From Oceanospirillaceae bacterium (lineage in GTDB: Bacteria; Pseudomonadota; Gammaproteobacteria; Pseudomonadales; Balneatricaceae), in assembly GCA_013215505.1 (NCBI GenBank), contig JABSQZ010000004.1, positions 58,880 to 122,879 of the forward strand: a DNA stretch of 64,000 bases, given 5' to 3'. Below the pieces are notes generated by a model. It saw nothing but the letters and a program-made list of their open reading frames with translations. It had not been told where the DNA came from and ran no database searches. Position numbers and translations under genes: made by a program. Shown here in pieces: positions 36,351-45,964 of the stretch. The stretch's first letter is position 1; every line of letters starts with the position of its first letter.

Positions 36351-38951
36351 TTAAGCCGCGTCAGTATCTTTAGACTCTAAAAAATCTTGGGCGAAGCGCT
36401 GTAACACACCGCCGGCCTCGTATATAGAAACTTCCTCTGCGGTATCTAAGCGACAAGTGACGGGAACTTCCACAACTTCGCCAGTTTTGCGCCTGATGAT
36501 TAACGTTAAAGTAGCACCCGGAGTGCGCTCCCCGGTCACATCATAGGTTTCAGTTCCGTCAATCGCTAGCGTTTTACGGTTAACTTCTGCCTTAAACTCA
36601 AGCGGTAACACCCCCATACCGACTAAGTTAGTGCGGTGAATACGCTCAAACCCTTCAGCGACGATGACTTCTACCCCGGCAAGACGTACCCCTTTCGCCG
36701 CCCAATCCCTTGAGGAGCCCTGGCCGTAGTCGGCACCGGCAATAATAATTAACGGCTGCTTGCGAGACATGTAGATTTCGATTGCCTCCCACATCCGGCT
36801 GACTTTGCCTTCAGGCTCAATACGCGTCAGTGAGCCCTGGACAACTTTTCCATCTTCCATCACCATCTCGTTAAACAGTTTAGGGTTGGCAAAAGTGGCA
36901 CGCTGCGCGGTCAAATGATCACCGCGATGGGTAGCATAAGAGTTAAAATCGACCTCAGGCAGACCCATTTTATCCAGATAAGCGCCTGCGGCACTGTCCA
37001 GCATAATGGCATTGGAAGGTGACAGGTGGTCAGTGGTAATGTTGTCTCCCAGTACTGCTAAAGGACGCATCCCCTGCATGCTGCGCTCTCCCGCCAGTGC
37101 CCCTTCCCAATAGGGAGGGCGGCGAATGTAGGTACTCTGGCTACGCCAGTCATACTGCGGATCAACTTTGGCAGTAGCTTGCTCTTTAATTTCAAACATG
37201 GGAATGTAAACCTTGCGGAACTGCTCAGGTTTAACGCTGGCTGCGAAGATTGCATCTATCTCTTCATCCTTCGGCCACAGGTCTTTGAGGGTGATATTAT
37301 TGCCACTGGCATCCACTCCCAATACATCTTTTTCAATATCGAATCTAATAGTACCGGCAATAGCGTAGGCTACCACTAAAGGTGGTGATGCTAAAAAGGC
37401 CTCGCTGGCATGGGGGTGGATACGCCCATCAAAGTTACGGTTACCCGATAGCACGGCCGTGGCGTAGAGATCTCTGTCGAGGATTTCCTGCTTAATCTGC
37501 GGGTCTAATGCGCCGCTCATGCCATTGCAAGAAGTACAGGCAAACCCCACTATGCCAAAGCCTAATTGTTCAAGTTCCGTGAGTAAATTAGCATCCTGCA
37601 AATACAACTGCACTGCTTTCGAACCCGGGGCCAGTGATGTTTTCACCCAGGGCTTACGCGTCAGTCCGAGAGCATTGGCATTACGTGCCAACAATCCCGC
37701 GGCGATCATATTTCTCGGGTTACTGGTATTAGTACAGCTAGTGATGGCAGCGATGATCACCGCGCCGTCGGGCATCTTACCCGCTTCATCTTCTACTTTT
37801 CCGCTGATCCCGCGGGCCGCGAGGTCAGAGGTGGGGACTAGATTGTGTGGGTTAGAGGGTCCGGCAATATTACGTACGACAGCAGACAGATCAAAAGTCA
37901 GGACCCGCGGATACTCTACTTCGGTCAATGTATCCGCCCACAATCCTGTGGCCTTAGCGTAAGTCTCCACCAATTTAACTTGCTGGTCTTCACGACCGGT
38001 CAACTTTAAATAGTCGATAGTCTTTTCGTCGATGTAGAACATCGCCGCAGAGGCACCAAACTCCGGGGTCATATTAGAAATAGTGGCACGGTCGCCCAAC
38101 GTTAGCTTAGCAGCACCTGCGCCGAAAAACTCCAGGTAGGAGGAGACAACTTTTTGATCGCGCAAAAATTTGGTGAGGGTTAAGACAATGTCAGTGGCGG
38201 TAATACCCGGTTGTGGAGCACCGGTTAACTCAACGCCGATTATATCTGGAAGGCGCATATAAGAGGCGCGACCCAGCATAACACTCTCTGCTTCAAGACC
38301 ACCAACACCTATGGCAATAACACCCAGGGCATCGACCATAGGTGTATGGCTGTCTGTTCCGACCAAAGTATCCGGGAACGCCACACCATCGCGCGCCTGA
38401 ATCACCGGAGACATACGCTCTAAATTAATTTGGTGCAAGATGCCGTTGCCCGGGGGGATAACATCGACATTATCGAACGCTTCTTTGGTCCAGTTGATGA
38501 AGTGGAATCTGTCATCGTTGCGTCTGTCTTCTATGGCGCGGTTCTTAGTAAAAGCATCTTTATCAAAGCCACCGTGCTCTACAGCAAGAGAGTGATCTAC
38601 AACTAATTGGGTGGGAACTACTGGGTTAACTTTTGACGGATCTCCACCCTTTTCGGCAATTGCATCACGCAAACCCGCTAGATCTACCAGTGCTGTCTGT
38701 CCTAAAATATCGTGGCAGACAACTCTGGCCGGGTACCAGGGAAAATCTAAATCACTTTTACTTTCAATAATTTGCTGAAGAGAAGCGGTGAGCATTTGCG
38801 GGTCACAGCGCCTGACTAAGTTTTCGGCTAAGACACGTGAGGTGTAGGGAAGTTTTTTATAGGTGCCGGGCGCGATGGCCTCAACGGCAGCACGAGTGTC
38901 GTAGTAGTCCAGCTCCGTGCCCGCTAAGGGCTTACGGTTCAAAATATTCAT
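36351..38951 (-). CDS. acnD: Fe/S-dependent 2-methylisocitrate dehydratase AcnD
   Basis: 866 residues from ATG 38951; a TTG four codons earlier is possible but less likely. Aconitase-family motifs are complete: GTDSHTPMVDALGVIAIGVGG, the cluster cysteines in ITSCTNTSNP and GIVGFACTSCNGMSG, and the C-terminal swivel domain with GADYGQGSSRDWAAKG. It dehydrates 2-methylcitrate in a [4Fe-4S]-dependent way. The following PrpF, known to be required for AcnD function, supports AcnD over a housekeeping aconitase A. Confidence 0.95.
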   Translation of the reverse strand: MNILNRKPLAGTELDYYDTRAAVEAIAPGTYKKLPYTSRVLAENLVRRCDPQMLTASLQQIIESKSDLDFPWYPARVVCHDILGQTALVDLAGLRDAIAEKGGDPSKVNPVVPTQLVVDHSLAVEHGGFDKDAFTKNRAIEDRRNDDRFHFINWTKEAFDNVDVIPPGNGILHQINLERMSPVIQARDGVAFPDTLVGTDSHTPMVDALGVIAIGVGGLEAESVMLGRASYMRLPDIIGVELTGAPQPGITATDIVLTLTKFLRDQKVVSSYLEFFGAGAAKLTLGDRATISNMTPEFGASAAMFYIDEKTIDYLKLTGREDQQVKLVETYAKATGLWADTLTEVEYPRVLTFDLSAVVRNIAGPSNPHNLVPTSDLAARGISGKVEDEAGKMPDGAVIIAAITSCTNTSNPRNMIAAGLLARNANALGLTRKPWVKTSLAPGSKAVQLYLQDANLLTELEQLGFGIVGFACTSCNGMSGALDPQIKQEILDRDLYATAVLSGNRNFDGRIHPHASEAFLASPPLVVAYAIAGTIRFDIEKDVLGVDASGNNITLKDLWPKDEEIDAIFAASVKPEQFRKVYIPMFEIKEQATAKVDPQYDWRSQSTYIRRPPYWEGALAGERSMQGMRPLAVLGDNITTDHLSPSNAIMLDSAAGAYLDKMGLPEVDFNSYATHRGDHLTAQRATFANPKLFNEMVMEDGKVVQGSLTRIEPEGKVSRMWEAIEIYMSRKQPLIIIAGADYGQGSSRDWAAKGVRLAGVEVIVAEGFERIHRTNLVGMGVLPLEFKAEVNRKTLAIDGTETYDVTGERTPGATLTLIIRRKTGEVVEVPVTCRLDTAEEVSIYEAGGVLQRFAQDFLESKDTDAA

Positions 38952-39078
38952 TCTGTCATCCAATAGTTTATGCAGACGAGACGCAGTAGGCAGCTAATTG
39001 TCATAGCTGTCCTCTACGTCTTCTTTATGTGGCGATTAAATTACCTGTAACTCTAGCTTGCTCGCAGGGGTTACTGGT

Positions 39079-40212
39079 TTATTTTCGATCTTCAATAGAC
39101 ACCCATTGAGCTGATTCGGGGCCAGTGTAATCGGCAGATGGACGAATAATTCGGTTATTAGCTCGCTGCTCCATCACATGCGCTGTCCAGCCTGAGACTC
39201 TCGAACAAACAAATATCGGGGTAAACAATTTAGTCGGGATACCCATGAAATTGTAAGCCGATGCGTGGAAAAAATCTGCATTGCAGAATAACTTCTTCTC
39301 GCGCCACATCACCGACTCAACCCGCTCTGAGATACTGTAAAGTTTGTCTTCACCGAGTTCTTCAGAGAGTCTCTTCGACCACTTCTTGATGATTGCGTTA
39401 CGCGGATCACTGGTGCTGTACACCGCGTGGCCAAAGCCCATGATTTTATCTTTTCGCGCCAGCATCTGCATTATTTGCTGTTCAGCTTGTTCGGCGTCAG
39501 TCATGCTCTGGATCAATTCCATCGCCGCTTCGTTAGCACCACCGTGCAGTGGGCCTCGCAGTGAGCCGATCGCTGCTGTGACGCAGGAGTGAATGTCAGA
39601 TAAGGTTGAAGCACAAACTCTGGCGGTAAAGGTAGACGCGTTGAACTCGTGCTCGGCGTATAAAATAAGCGATGCATTCATTACTTGCTCATGCAGGGCG
39701 CTGGGCTTTCTATCGTGTAACAATGTCAGGAAATGTCCGCCGATCGAATCCACATCACTGGCACGGGTATCAATACGCACACCGTCATGGGTGAAGCGGT
39801 ACCAGTAGCAGATAATAGAGGGAAACACTGCCAGCATGCGCTCGATATGATCGCTCTGCTGGCTGAAATCTTGTTCAGTCTCTAAATTACCCAGCATAGA
39901 GCAGCCGGTACGCATCACATCCATAGGGTGAGCATCTTGGGGAATATTTTCCAGGACTGTTTTCAATGCTTCAGGCAGCTCACGCATAGACTTTAATCTA
40001 CTGATGTAGGCTTTTAGTTCAGCGGCATTCGGCAGTTTGCCGTTAACCAGTAAATAGGCCACTTCTTCGAACTGAGCTTTATCTGCCAACTCTGCCATGT
40101 CGTAACCGCGATAGGTTAAACCTGCACCGGTTTTACCAACAGTACAGAGCGCAGTTTCACCTGCGGATTGTCCGCGCAGGCCCGCACCCGATAATTTTTT
40201 TACTTCAGCCAT
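39079..40212 (-). CDS. prpC: 2-Methylcitrate synthase
   Basis: 377 residues of a type II citrate-synthase fold with LRGPLHGGANEAAM, GFGHAVYSTSDPRNAIIK and RPSADYTGP, carrying the catalytic histidines and aspartate region. It condenses propionyl-CoA with oxaloacetate to 2-methylcitrate. It sits between prpB and acnD. Housekeeping citrate synthase is longer, and the operon context makes PrpC secure. Confidence 0.95.
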   Translation of the reverse strand: MAEVKKLSGAGLRGQSAGETALCTVGKTGAGLTYRGYDMAELADKAQFEEVAYLLVNGKLPNAAELKAYISRLKSMRELPEALKTVLENIPQDAHPMDVMRTGCSMLGNLETEQDFSQQSDHIERMLAVFPSIICYWYRFTHDGVRIDTRASDVDSIGGHFLTLLHDRKPSALHEQVMNASLILYAEHEFNASTFTARVCASTLSDIHSCVTAAIGSLRGPLHGGANEAAMELIQSMTDAEQAEQQIMQMLARKDKIMGFGHAVYSTSDPRNAIIKKWSKRLSEELGEDKLYSISERVESVMWREKKLFCNADFFHASAYNFMGIPTKLFTPIFVCSRVSGWTAHVMEQRANNRIIRPSADYTGPESAQWVSIEDRK

Positions 40213-40280
40213 CTCTTATCTCCTGTTATTTTCTTTGCCGTCAACGCAATCCTCAGCTGACGCCTTGATCATTGCCGCTA

Positions 40281-41171
40281 CTACTTATTTTTGCCCTGGG
40301 CAAAGAGTGCATCTAATTTTTGTTCAAAATCGTGATAGTTAAGGAAGTCATACAGTTCCATCCGGGTCTGCATAGTATCAATCACTGCTTTTTGATCGCC
40401 GTCATTTAACAAAGTTTCATAGACGTTAAGCGCCGCTTTGTTAGCGGCACGAAATGCCGACAGTGGGTATAGCACCATAGTGGCACCGTTTTCTGCCAAC
40501 TCTGATTTATTGAACAGTGGCGTGGCGCCAAATTCAGTGATATTGGCCAACAGGTGGCCGCCATTAATACCTTTGGAAAAAGCCGCATAATCTTCAAGGG
40601 TGTGTACAGCTTCGGCGAAGATACCGTCTGCTCCCGCTTCCAGACAAGCCTGGGCGCGATCGACCGCGGCGTTTAACCCCTCCATTTGAAAGGCATCGGT
40701 ACGGGCGATGATGAAAAAATCGTCATCCGTCTTGGCATCTACTGCCGCTTTAACGCGATCGACCATCTCTTGGCTGGAAACTATTTCTTTATTGGGACGA
40801 TGGCCACAGCGCTTTTGCGCTATTTGATCTTCCAAGTGCACAGCAGCAGCGCCCGCTTTTTGCATTTCTTTGACTGCGCGACCAATGTTAAAGGCCCCGC
40901 CCCAGCCTGTGTCTATATCTACCAGCAGTGGTGTTTCTACCGCACTGCTGATACGGCGCACATCTTCCAGCACATCATTCATCGAAGTCATGCCTAAATC
41001 TGGCAGGCCATAAGAGGCGTTGGCAACACCACCACCTGATAGATACACCGCTTGATGCCCTACCCGCTGTGCCATCATTGCGTGATAAGCGTTGACAGTG
41101 CCTACTATTTGTAACGGGGTATTTTCAGCCAGCGCCTGGCGAAAGCGTGCGCCTGCAGTCAATGAAGCCAT
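40281..41171 (-). CDS. prpB: 2-Methylisocitrate lyase
   Basis: 296 residues. The PEP mutase/isocitrate lyase fold is shown by [20 protein letters not shown], metal-binding [23 protein letters not shown] with the catalytic cysteine, and FIIARTDA. It splits 2-methylisocitrate into pyruvate and succinate, the last step of the cycle. It is the first enzyme gene after the regulator. Confidence 0.96.
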   Translation of the reverse strand: MASLTAGARFRQALAENTPLQIVGTVNAYHAMMAQRVGHQAVYLSGGGVANASYGLPDLGMTSMNDVLEDVRRISSAVETPLLVDIDTGWGGAFNIGRAVKEMQKAGAAAVHLEDQIAQKRCGHRPNKEIVSSQEMVDRVKAAVDAKTDDDFFIIARTDAFQMEGLNAAVDRAQACLEAGADGIFAEAVHTLEDYAAFSKGINGGHLLANITEFGATPLFNKSELAENGATMVLYPLSAFRAANKAALNVYETLLNDGDQKAVIDTMQTRMELYDFLNYHDFEQKLDALFAQGKNK

Positions 41172-41274
41172 GGGAATCTTCCTCTAATATTGTGGTTCTA
41201 ATAGGGTTGGAGTAATTATTTGCAAACACACGAAAGTCTTTCGAACTTGCCTACCAATAATTAATAAATGATTT

Positions 41275-41991
41275 TTAAACTAGTTTCTGCTCTATGTTCA
41301 TTCTTGCAGCACTGATGTGCCGCCGCATTAAAATTTCGGCCAACTCAGGATCGCGAGATTCAATCGCATCGACTATCTGCCGGTGTTCTTTTAAGGCTCT
41401 TTTTGGCCTGGAGCTGGAGACACTGAATTGGTATCGGTACATGCGCACTAAGTGGTAGAGGTCACTGCCCAACAATTCCAGCATCTTTTCATTTTTACTG
41501 CCTTTAACAATTCGGTAGTGAAAATCCAGATCGCCCTCTTTTTGAAAATATGAGAGACCGTCTTCTTGCTGAATTGACTCTTCGTGGCGGTCTAATAAAT
41601 TGCGCAGATCATCAATTTCTTCCTGGCTCATGTGCTCTGCAGCTAATCGAGAGGCCATACCCTCAAGAGCTTCGCGCACCCGGTAAATTTCAATCAGCTC
41701 TTTAACACTCAATTGAACCACCCGGGCTCCAACATGCGGTTTCAACTCTACCAGACGCAACCCTTCTAAGCGTCGAATCGCTTCGCGCAGTGGTCCGCGG
41801 CTGATGCCATAAGTGCGCGCCAGTTCCGGCTCACTGATCTTAGTTCCAGGGGGGATTTCACCTTTAACAATGGCAGTAACTAACAGATCCATCACATTAG
41901 CGGCTAACGTTTTATCACTGTCAAAGCGACTGTTTTTCGCATCTGCTGGCAGATTCTGCTTTCGATTTTCAGCTATTACCTGTTTAACCAC
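41275..41991 (-). CDS. GntR (FCD subfamily) regulator of the propionate operon
   Basis: 238 residues. The winged helix covers about 30-98 (LARTYGISRGPLREAIRRLEGLRLVEL in outline), and a C-terminal FCD ligand domain (EALEGMASRLAAEHMS, DLDFHYRIVKGSKN) carries metal-binding Asp/His positions. It is first in the order regulator-prpB-prpC-acnD-prpF-prpD. Two TTGTCGACAA palindromes upstream are likely operators. The probable ligand is 2-methylcitrate or a related acid, by analogy. Confidence 0.92.
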   Translation of the reverse strand: MVKQVIAENRKQNLPADAKNSRFDSDKTLAANVMDLLVTAIVKGEIPPGTKISEPELARTYGISRGPLREAIRRLEGLRLVELKPHVGARVVQLSVKELIEIYRVREALEGMASRLAAEHMSQEEIDDLRNLLDRHEESIQQEDGLSYFQKEGDLDFHYRIVKGSKNEKMLELLGSDLYHLVRMYRYQFSVSSSRPKRALKEHRQIVDAIESRDPELAEILMRRHISAARMNIEQKLV

Positions 41992-42020
41992 AATTCACCT
42001 AATGTATTTACGCCACCCAA

Positions 42021-42034
42021 GATTGTCGACAATC
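42021..42034. promoter_or_regulatory. GntR operator palindrome 1
   Basis: GATTGTCGACAATC is a perfect 14-bp palindrome, 30 bp upstream of the regulator start. Its TTGTCGACAA core resembles operators of FadR/FCD-type GntR regulators and is repeated at 42092-42101. Confidence 0.75.
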
Positions 42035-42091
42035 TTTTCAGGGCACAAAGATACTCCGCTTTGGTTGGTCGGTCAACTAAACTTACTAATA

Positions 42092-42101
42092 TTGTCGACA
42101 A
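42092..42101. promoter_or_regulatory. GntR operator palindrome 2
   Basis: TTGTCGACAA, identical in core to the site at 42021-42034 with centres 69 bp apart, so both could be bound by one regulator, possibly with DNA looping. Confidence 0.7.
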
Positions 42102-42313
42102 CTTCCCTAAACACACTACGAAACAAACGACAAAAGACTAAAATTAAGGGTTATACTTAGATTCTGTTAACAACCCGGGGGTTTCAACCCACAAGCGCCT
42201 ACTAAAACCCCAATAAAAAATATCGATATCTGACCAGTATCGACTGATTTTAAGCTTGAAACTTACTATGAAATTTATGCTTTGTAGACAAAAGAGGATA
42301 ATTGCTGGAGAAA

Positions 42314-43183
42314 CTAGCTAAATTGCGCGGCGGCAACAGCGTTAAAAATGCGCGCTATTTGCCTGGGTTTTTGATAGGGCAGCGAATGGTCAGTACCCGC
42401 AATACTGTAATATTGCCAGTCCTGCTGCTGAGCTGCCAATTGCTGGTGATAGGCGTGCATTGAGGGAACACTTAATGCACCAATGATGCTAACCATTTTT
42501 CCTTGCGCTGCCACTAATTGCTGACGATCAATGTTCTTCGCCGCCAAATTGACACACTCAAGCGCATTGGCGAAGCCCAAATGTCGTTGCATCAACCTTT
42601 GTATAGCCAATTCCTCTACACTGGCGATGCTTTTACGATTAGGTGAGATTGTATCCAAAAAATATTTAACACCCGCTCTCGCATCTCTGGAGCGCAACTG
42701 CTCGACGACGTCAGCATATAGAGTACGCAACGCCTGTGAATCTTGCCACAATTGTCTGTCCAGTAAACCGGGCTCCAAGACAAATTGCTGCGCTACTTGC
42801 TGCGGGTATTGCTGTTTATATAACAAAGACACTAACCCCCCTAATGAGTAACCAGCTAAATCAAATTCGACCCAATTCAGTTCGCTGCATAAACACTGTA
42901 AGTCATCAACCAGTTGCTGAATCCCAAATGCCGATTCACAGCCTGACTTTTCCACAGTCTCCCCCATGCCACGCAAATCCGGCACTACAATAGTCTGCCA
43001 GCCCTCCAGCATCGATACTATATTCGACCAGGTATTTTGACCGGCAACACCTGCTCCGTGCAGCATCAGCATACGGCGGTTATTTGCAACACTGTTACTT
43101 TCGTATATATAGAAGCAGCAGCGCAACTGACCTATTGCCAGCCAGCGCTTCTCAACAGTAAATTTTTTATCAACTAAGCTCAT
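42314..43183 (-). CDS. Alpha/beta hydrolase
   Basis: 289 residues. The fold's hallmarks are LHGAGVAGQNTW (oxyanion region), the nucleophile elbow GYSLGG, and the histidine in AGTDHSLPYQKP near the end. It lies 3 bp downstream of the MATE gene, so it may be co-transcribed with it. Substrate unknown. Cytosolic, no signal peptide. Confidence 0.85.
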   Translation of the reverse strand: MSLVDKKFTVEKRWLAIGQLRCCFYIYESNSVANNRRMLMLHGAGVAGQNTWSNIVSMLEGWQTIVVPDLRGMGETVEKSGCESAFGIQQLVDDLQCLCSELNWVEFDLAGYSLGGLVSLLYKQQYPQQVAQQFVLEPGLLDRQLWQDSQALRTLYADVVEQLRSRDARAGVKYFLDTISPNRKSIASVEELAIQRLMQRHLGFANALECVNLAAKNIDRQQLVAAQGKMVSIIGALSVPSMHAYHQQLAAQQQDWQYYSIAGTDHSLPYQKPRQIARIFNAVAAAQFS

Positions 43184-43186
43184 TAT

Positions 43187-44575
43187 TCAGCTACTCAAAC
43201 CCTGGTGAGAAAATTTAAGTTTTGCATCCAGAAGCCAAAAACGATATATCAGCACAACAGCGACAAAGATCAGCCCGGCAGCCAGTCCTAACCACACCCC
43301 TACACCGCGCAACTCAAAGGTAAAGCCTAGAATATAGGCAATCGGCATACCCACTATCCAATAGCCAACAATTGCCACATACATAGGTACTTTAGTATCG
43401 TTGATACCACGAAGGGCCGCTGCAGCGACCACTTGCCCACCATCCGCTATTTGGAATAAAGTAACCACCAACAAATAGCTGACAGCATAACCAATGGCCG
43501 TTGCATTGGCGGCAATTTCTGGGTCTAAAAACAGATGGATCAACCACTCTGGAAACAGGTAGAAGATAATTAAGGTTACTATCATACAGCCAATGCCCAG
43601 GCCGATTGAAACCCAGCCCGCGACATTCACTGCACTGCTATCGGCTAAACCGTAAGCATAACCTACTCTGATTGTGGTGGCGTTTGACAAACCCAGCGGG
43701 ATCATAAATGCGATTGCGGTGATTTGCAGCGCTATTGCATGCCCGGCTAATTCTGCCGTTCCCAGCCACCCCATCAAGATTGCGGCCGCCGAAAACAACC
43801 CACTTTCCGAGGCAATCATCAAGCCCACTGGCCCGCCCAATTTTAATATTTTGCGAAAAATGCTCCAGTCCGGCTTGTAGATCCTCACCAGTATGGAGTA
43901 CTTCTTATAGCGCGGGTGTTTTAACACATAGCCCAACAGTGCCAGAAACATCATTGTGTTAACTAATGTAGTACTGATACCAGCACCGCGTAGCTCCATG
44001 CGCTCAAAACCAAAGTGGCCAAACATCAGCGCATAATTCCCCAGCGCATTTAAACCAATAGCAACCAAGGTAATTTGTAGAATCACCTTAGTATCACTGT
44101 GCGCCGAGACCAAATTGCGCAATACAAAAAATAAAAACACCGGAATCAAATACCAGACGGCAGTATCCATATAAGTCGAAGCCAGCTTGGCGACCGATGC
44201 GCCCAATCCCAACATTAAGATGATGTTTTCTATCTGCAGCAGTAGCGGCACAAAGATTAAGCTCATCAGAGCAGCCAGCCACAGGCCCTGCCGAGTGGTG
44301 CGCCTGATTTCAGTATGATTTTTGGTCGATAAATTTTGTGCGACTAGCGGAGTGATCACACTAAGCAGGCCTAATCCGGCTAACAGAAAGGGGTGCACTA
44401 TGGCTGTAGACAAAGTACCCGCTGCCAGATACTCGGGACCTAACCAGCCCATCATCACTACATCAGTGGTATTAATGGCAATGACTGCAAGCTGGGCGAT
44501 TACCAGTGGCCAGGCCAGGGAAAATGTCTTGCTTAACTCGGTGATATATTGCTTTAGTGTATTGTTTTGTTTCAT
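43187..44575 (-). CDS. MATE-family efflux transporter
   Basis: 462 residues from ATG 44575 (GGAG 10 nt upstream), the usual NorM length; twelve membrane segments. MATE features include FSLAWPLVIAQLAVIAINTTDVVMMGWLG, AGLGLLSVITPLVAQ and IADGGQVVAAAALRGINDTKVP. It exports cationic drugs or dyes in exchange for sodium or protons across the inner membrane. The coupling ion is not determined. The hydrolase gene follows. Confidence 0.92.
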   Translation of the reverse strand: MKQNNTLKQYITELSKTFSLAWPLVIAQLAVIAINTTDVVMMGWLGPEYLAAGTLSTAIVHPFLLAGLGLLSVITPLVAQNLSTKNHTEIRRTTRQGLWLAALMSLIFVPLLLQIENIILMLGLGASVAKLASTYMDTAVWYLIPVFLFFVLRNLVSAHSDTKVILQITLVAIGLNALGNYALMFGHFGFERMELRGAGISTTLVNTMMFLALLGYVLKHPRYKKYSILVRIYKPDWSIFRKILKLGGPVGLMIASESGLFSAAAILMGWLGTAELAGHAIALQITAIAFMIPLGLSNATTIRVGYAYGLADSSAVNVAGWVSIGLGIGCMIVTLIIFYLFPEWLIHLFLDPEIAANATAIGYAVSYLLVVTLFQIADGGQVVAAAALRGINDTKVPMYVAIVGYWIVGMPIAYILGFTFELRGVGVWLGLAAGLIFVAVVLIYRFWLLDAKLKFSHQGLSS

Positions 44576-45213
44576 TAAAAAATAACTCCAAAATAGTCCT
44601 TGGGATAAACCACAGGGACGACAAAAGCGAAGCAACTCGATCCAGAGTTGCAAATGTGCATCGACAGCTTTTGTTATAACTTATAAGGTGCAAATAGAAA
44701 CTGGGGAACATACGCATCACAGTACTGCGCCTATGTATCATCGAGCCGAGTCACAGAGCAGATACTTAGTGGTGGTACTGTTTACAGAACCGCTGATGGC
44801 GATAACAACGTTACCGGCTCAGTAAACCCTTTGGGTTTATCCGTATATTCCTTAGATAAAAACAATAAGAACTCTATTACCAGGGTAGAGTTACCCGGCA
44901 ACAGACGATTAGATCGGCTTATTTTTTACTGCAGTTTTGCCGCTACCATACTCCTTATTACGGCTATGGACAAATGAAATAAAAAGCTCTACTATCTTCG
45001 CCAGAACTTACATAAACGTTTGGTAAATATATGGAATCTTTGGACTAATTTTCGTTCACAGGAAGCGGCAAAACTTTCTGGAAAATTAGTTGAATGGACT
45101 CGTTATTAAGATAGACAGATTGTCGGCAGTTGTTGTTGAATAATTGAATTCTTAACACATTCCAGAGAAACCCAACAATAATAATACGCAATTTACCATC
45201 TTGAGGAATATCC
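44576..45213. other. Intergenic gap, 638 bp
   Basis: No gene with a good start. One plus-strand frame is open for about 96 codons (44687-44974) but begins without a start codon or ribosome site and has no recognised motifs, so it may be a gene remnant or chance. The gap separates divergent MATE and DsbB-like genes. Confidence 0.4.
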
Positions 45214-45753
45214 ATGTTTAAGCTAGCCGCCAACCTCTGTCGCTCTACCGGCTATTGGTTTTTAATATTTTTGTTTGCTCTGAGTCTCGAAGTTATCGCC
45301 TTGTATTTCCAGTATCAATTAGGTTATGGCCCCTGCGTCCTCTGTGTTGAAATACGCGCTATTGTCGGGGCTATCATGCTGATAGCTATGTTGGCGATGC
45401 TGTTTGCCAACAATAGAACAATGGCAAATATTTTCAATATTTTGCTGGCGGCTACCGGAGCTTTTTTCTATGACAAAGCAGATTATCTACTGCGCATAGA
45501 ACGAAATTTAGTCGAGAGCGCCTGTGGCTTCTCGGCTGACTTCCCTAACTGGATGCCATTAGACAAGTGGTTACCTAGCGTTTTTGAGCCCTGGGAGGCT
45601 TGTGGTTACACGCCCAATCTGTGGTTTAACATCACCATGGCAGAAGCGTTGGTTTACTGTTCAATCTTTATTTTTGCGCTCGGCAGCCTAGCACTGTTAC
45701 TCAATCTGGTCGCCGGTAGACGAGAGCATACTCTGAACTTATTTAATCACTAG
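45214..45753 (+). CDS. dsbB: DsbB-like disulfide bond formation protein
   Basis: 179 residues, four membrane helices. The first periplasmic loop carries the redox pair GYGPCVLC and the second periplasmic loop the cysteines SACGF and WEACGY. DsbB reoxidises DsbA and passes electrons to quinones, keeping the periplasm oxidising. The cysteine layout and length match DsbB. A perfect 10-bp hairpin follows the stop. Confidence 0.88.
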   Translation: MFKLAANLCRSTGYWFLIFLFALSLEVIALYFQYQLGYGPCVLCVEIRAIVGAIMLIAMLAMLFANNRTMANIFNILLAATGAFFYDKADYLLRIERNLVESACGFSADFPNWMPLDKWLPSVFEPWEACGYTPNLWFNITMAEALVYCSIFIFALGSLALLLNLVAGRREHTLNLFNH

Positions 45754-45762
45754 TGGCTCAAC

Positions 45763-45790
45763 AGCAGCTGCGCTAACAGCCGCAGCTGCT
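45763..45790. terminator. Hairpin after dsbB
   Basis: AGCAGCTGCG (45763-45772) and CGCAGCTGCT (45781-45790) form a perfect 10-bp stem with an 8-nt loop. No T-tract follows, so it is a weak intrinsic terminator at best. Confidence 0.5.
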
Positions 45791-45964
45791 TATCTATTCG
45801 CTACACCTCAGCTATTTACAGCGCTGCCAATTAACTATACCCCGCCAATAAATTACAGCACAATCCCATCTGCATCACTTATTTACAACAATCATCGTAG
45901 CCCTCTAGCATAAAAATATGCCTGGCGACATTCACTGCTAAGTGCTGTAGTTTTCATAGCTGCT

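Noticed and set aside
37519..37962. A 147-codon plus-strand open frame inside acnD
   Set aside because: It is antisense to the aconitase-family gene and has no domain.
44687..44974. About 96 open codons in the MATE-dsbB gap
   Set aside because: No start codon near its 5' end, no ribosome site and no recognised motif; a chance frame or decayed remnant.
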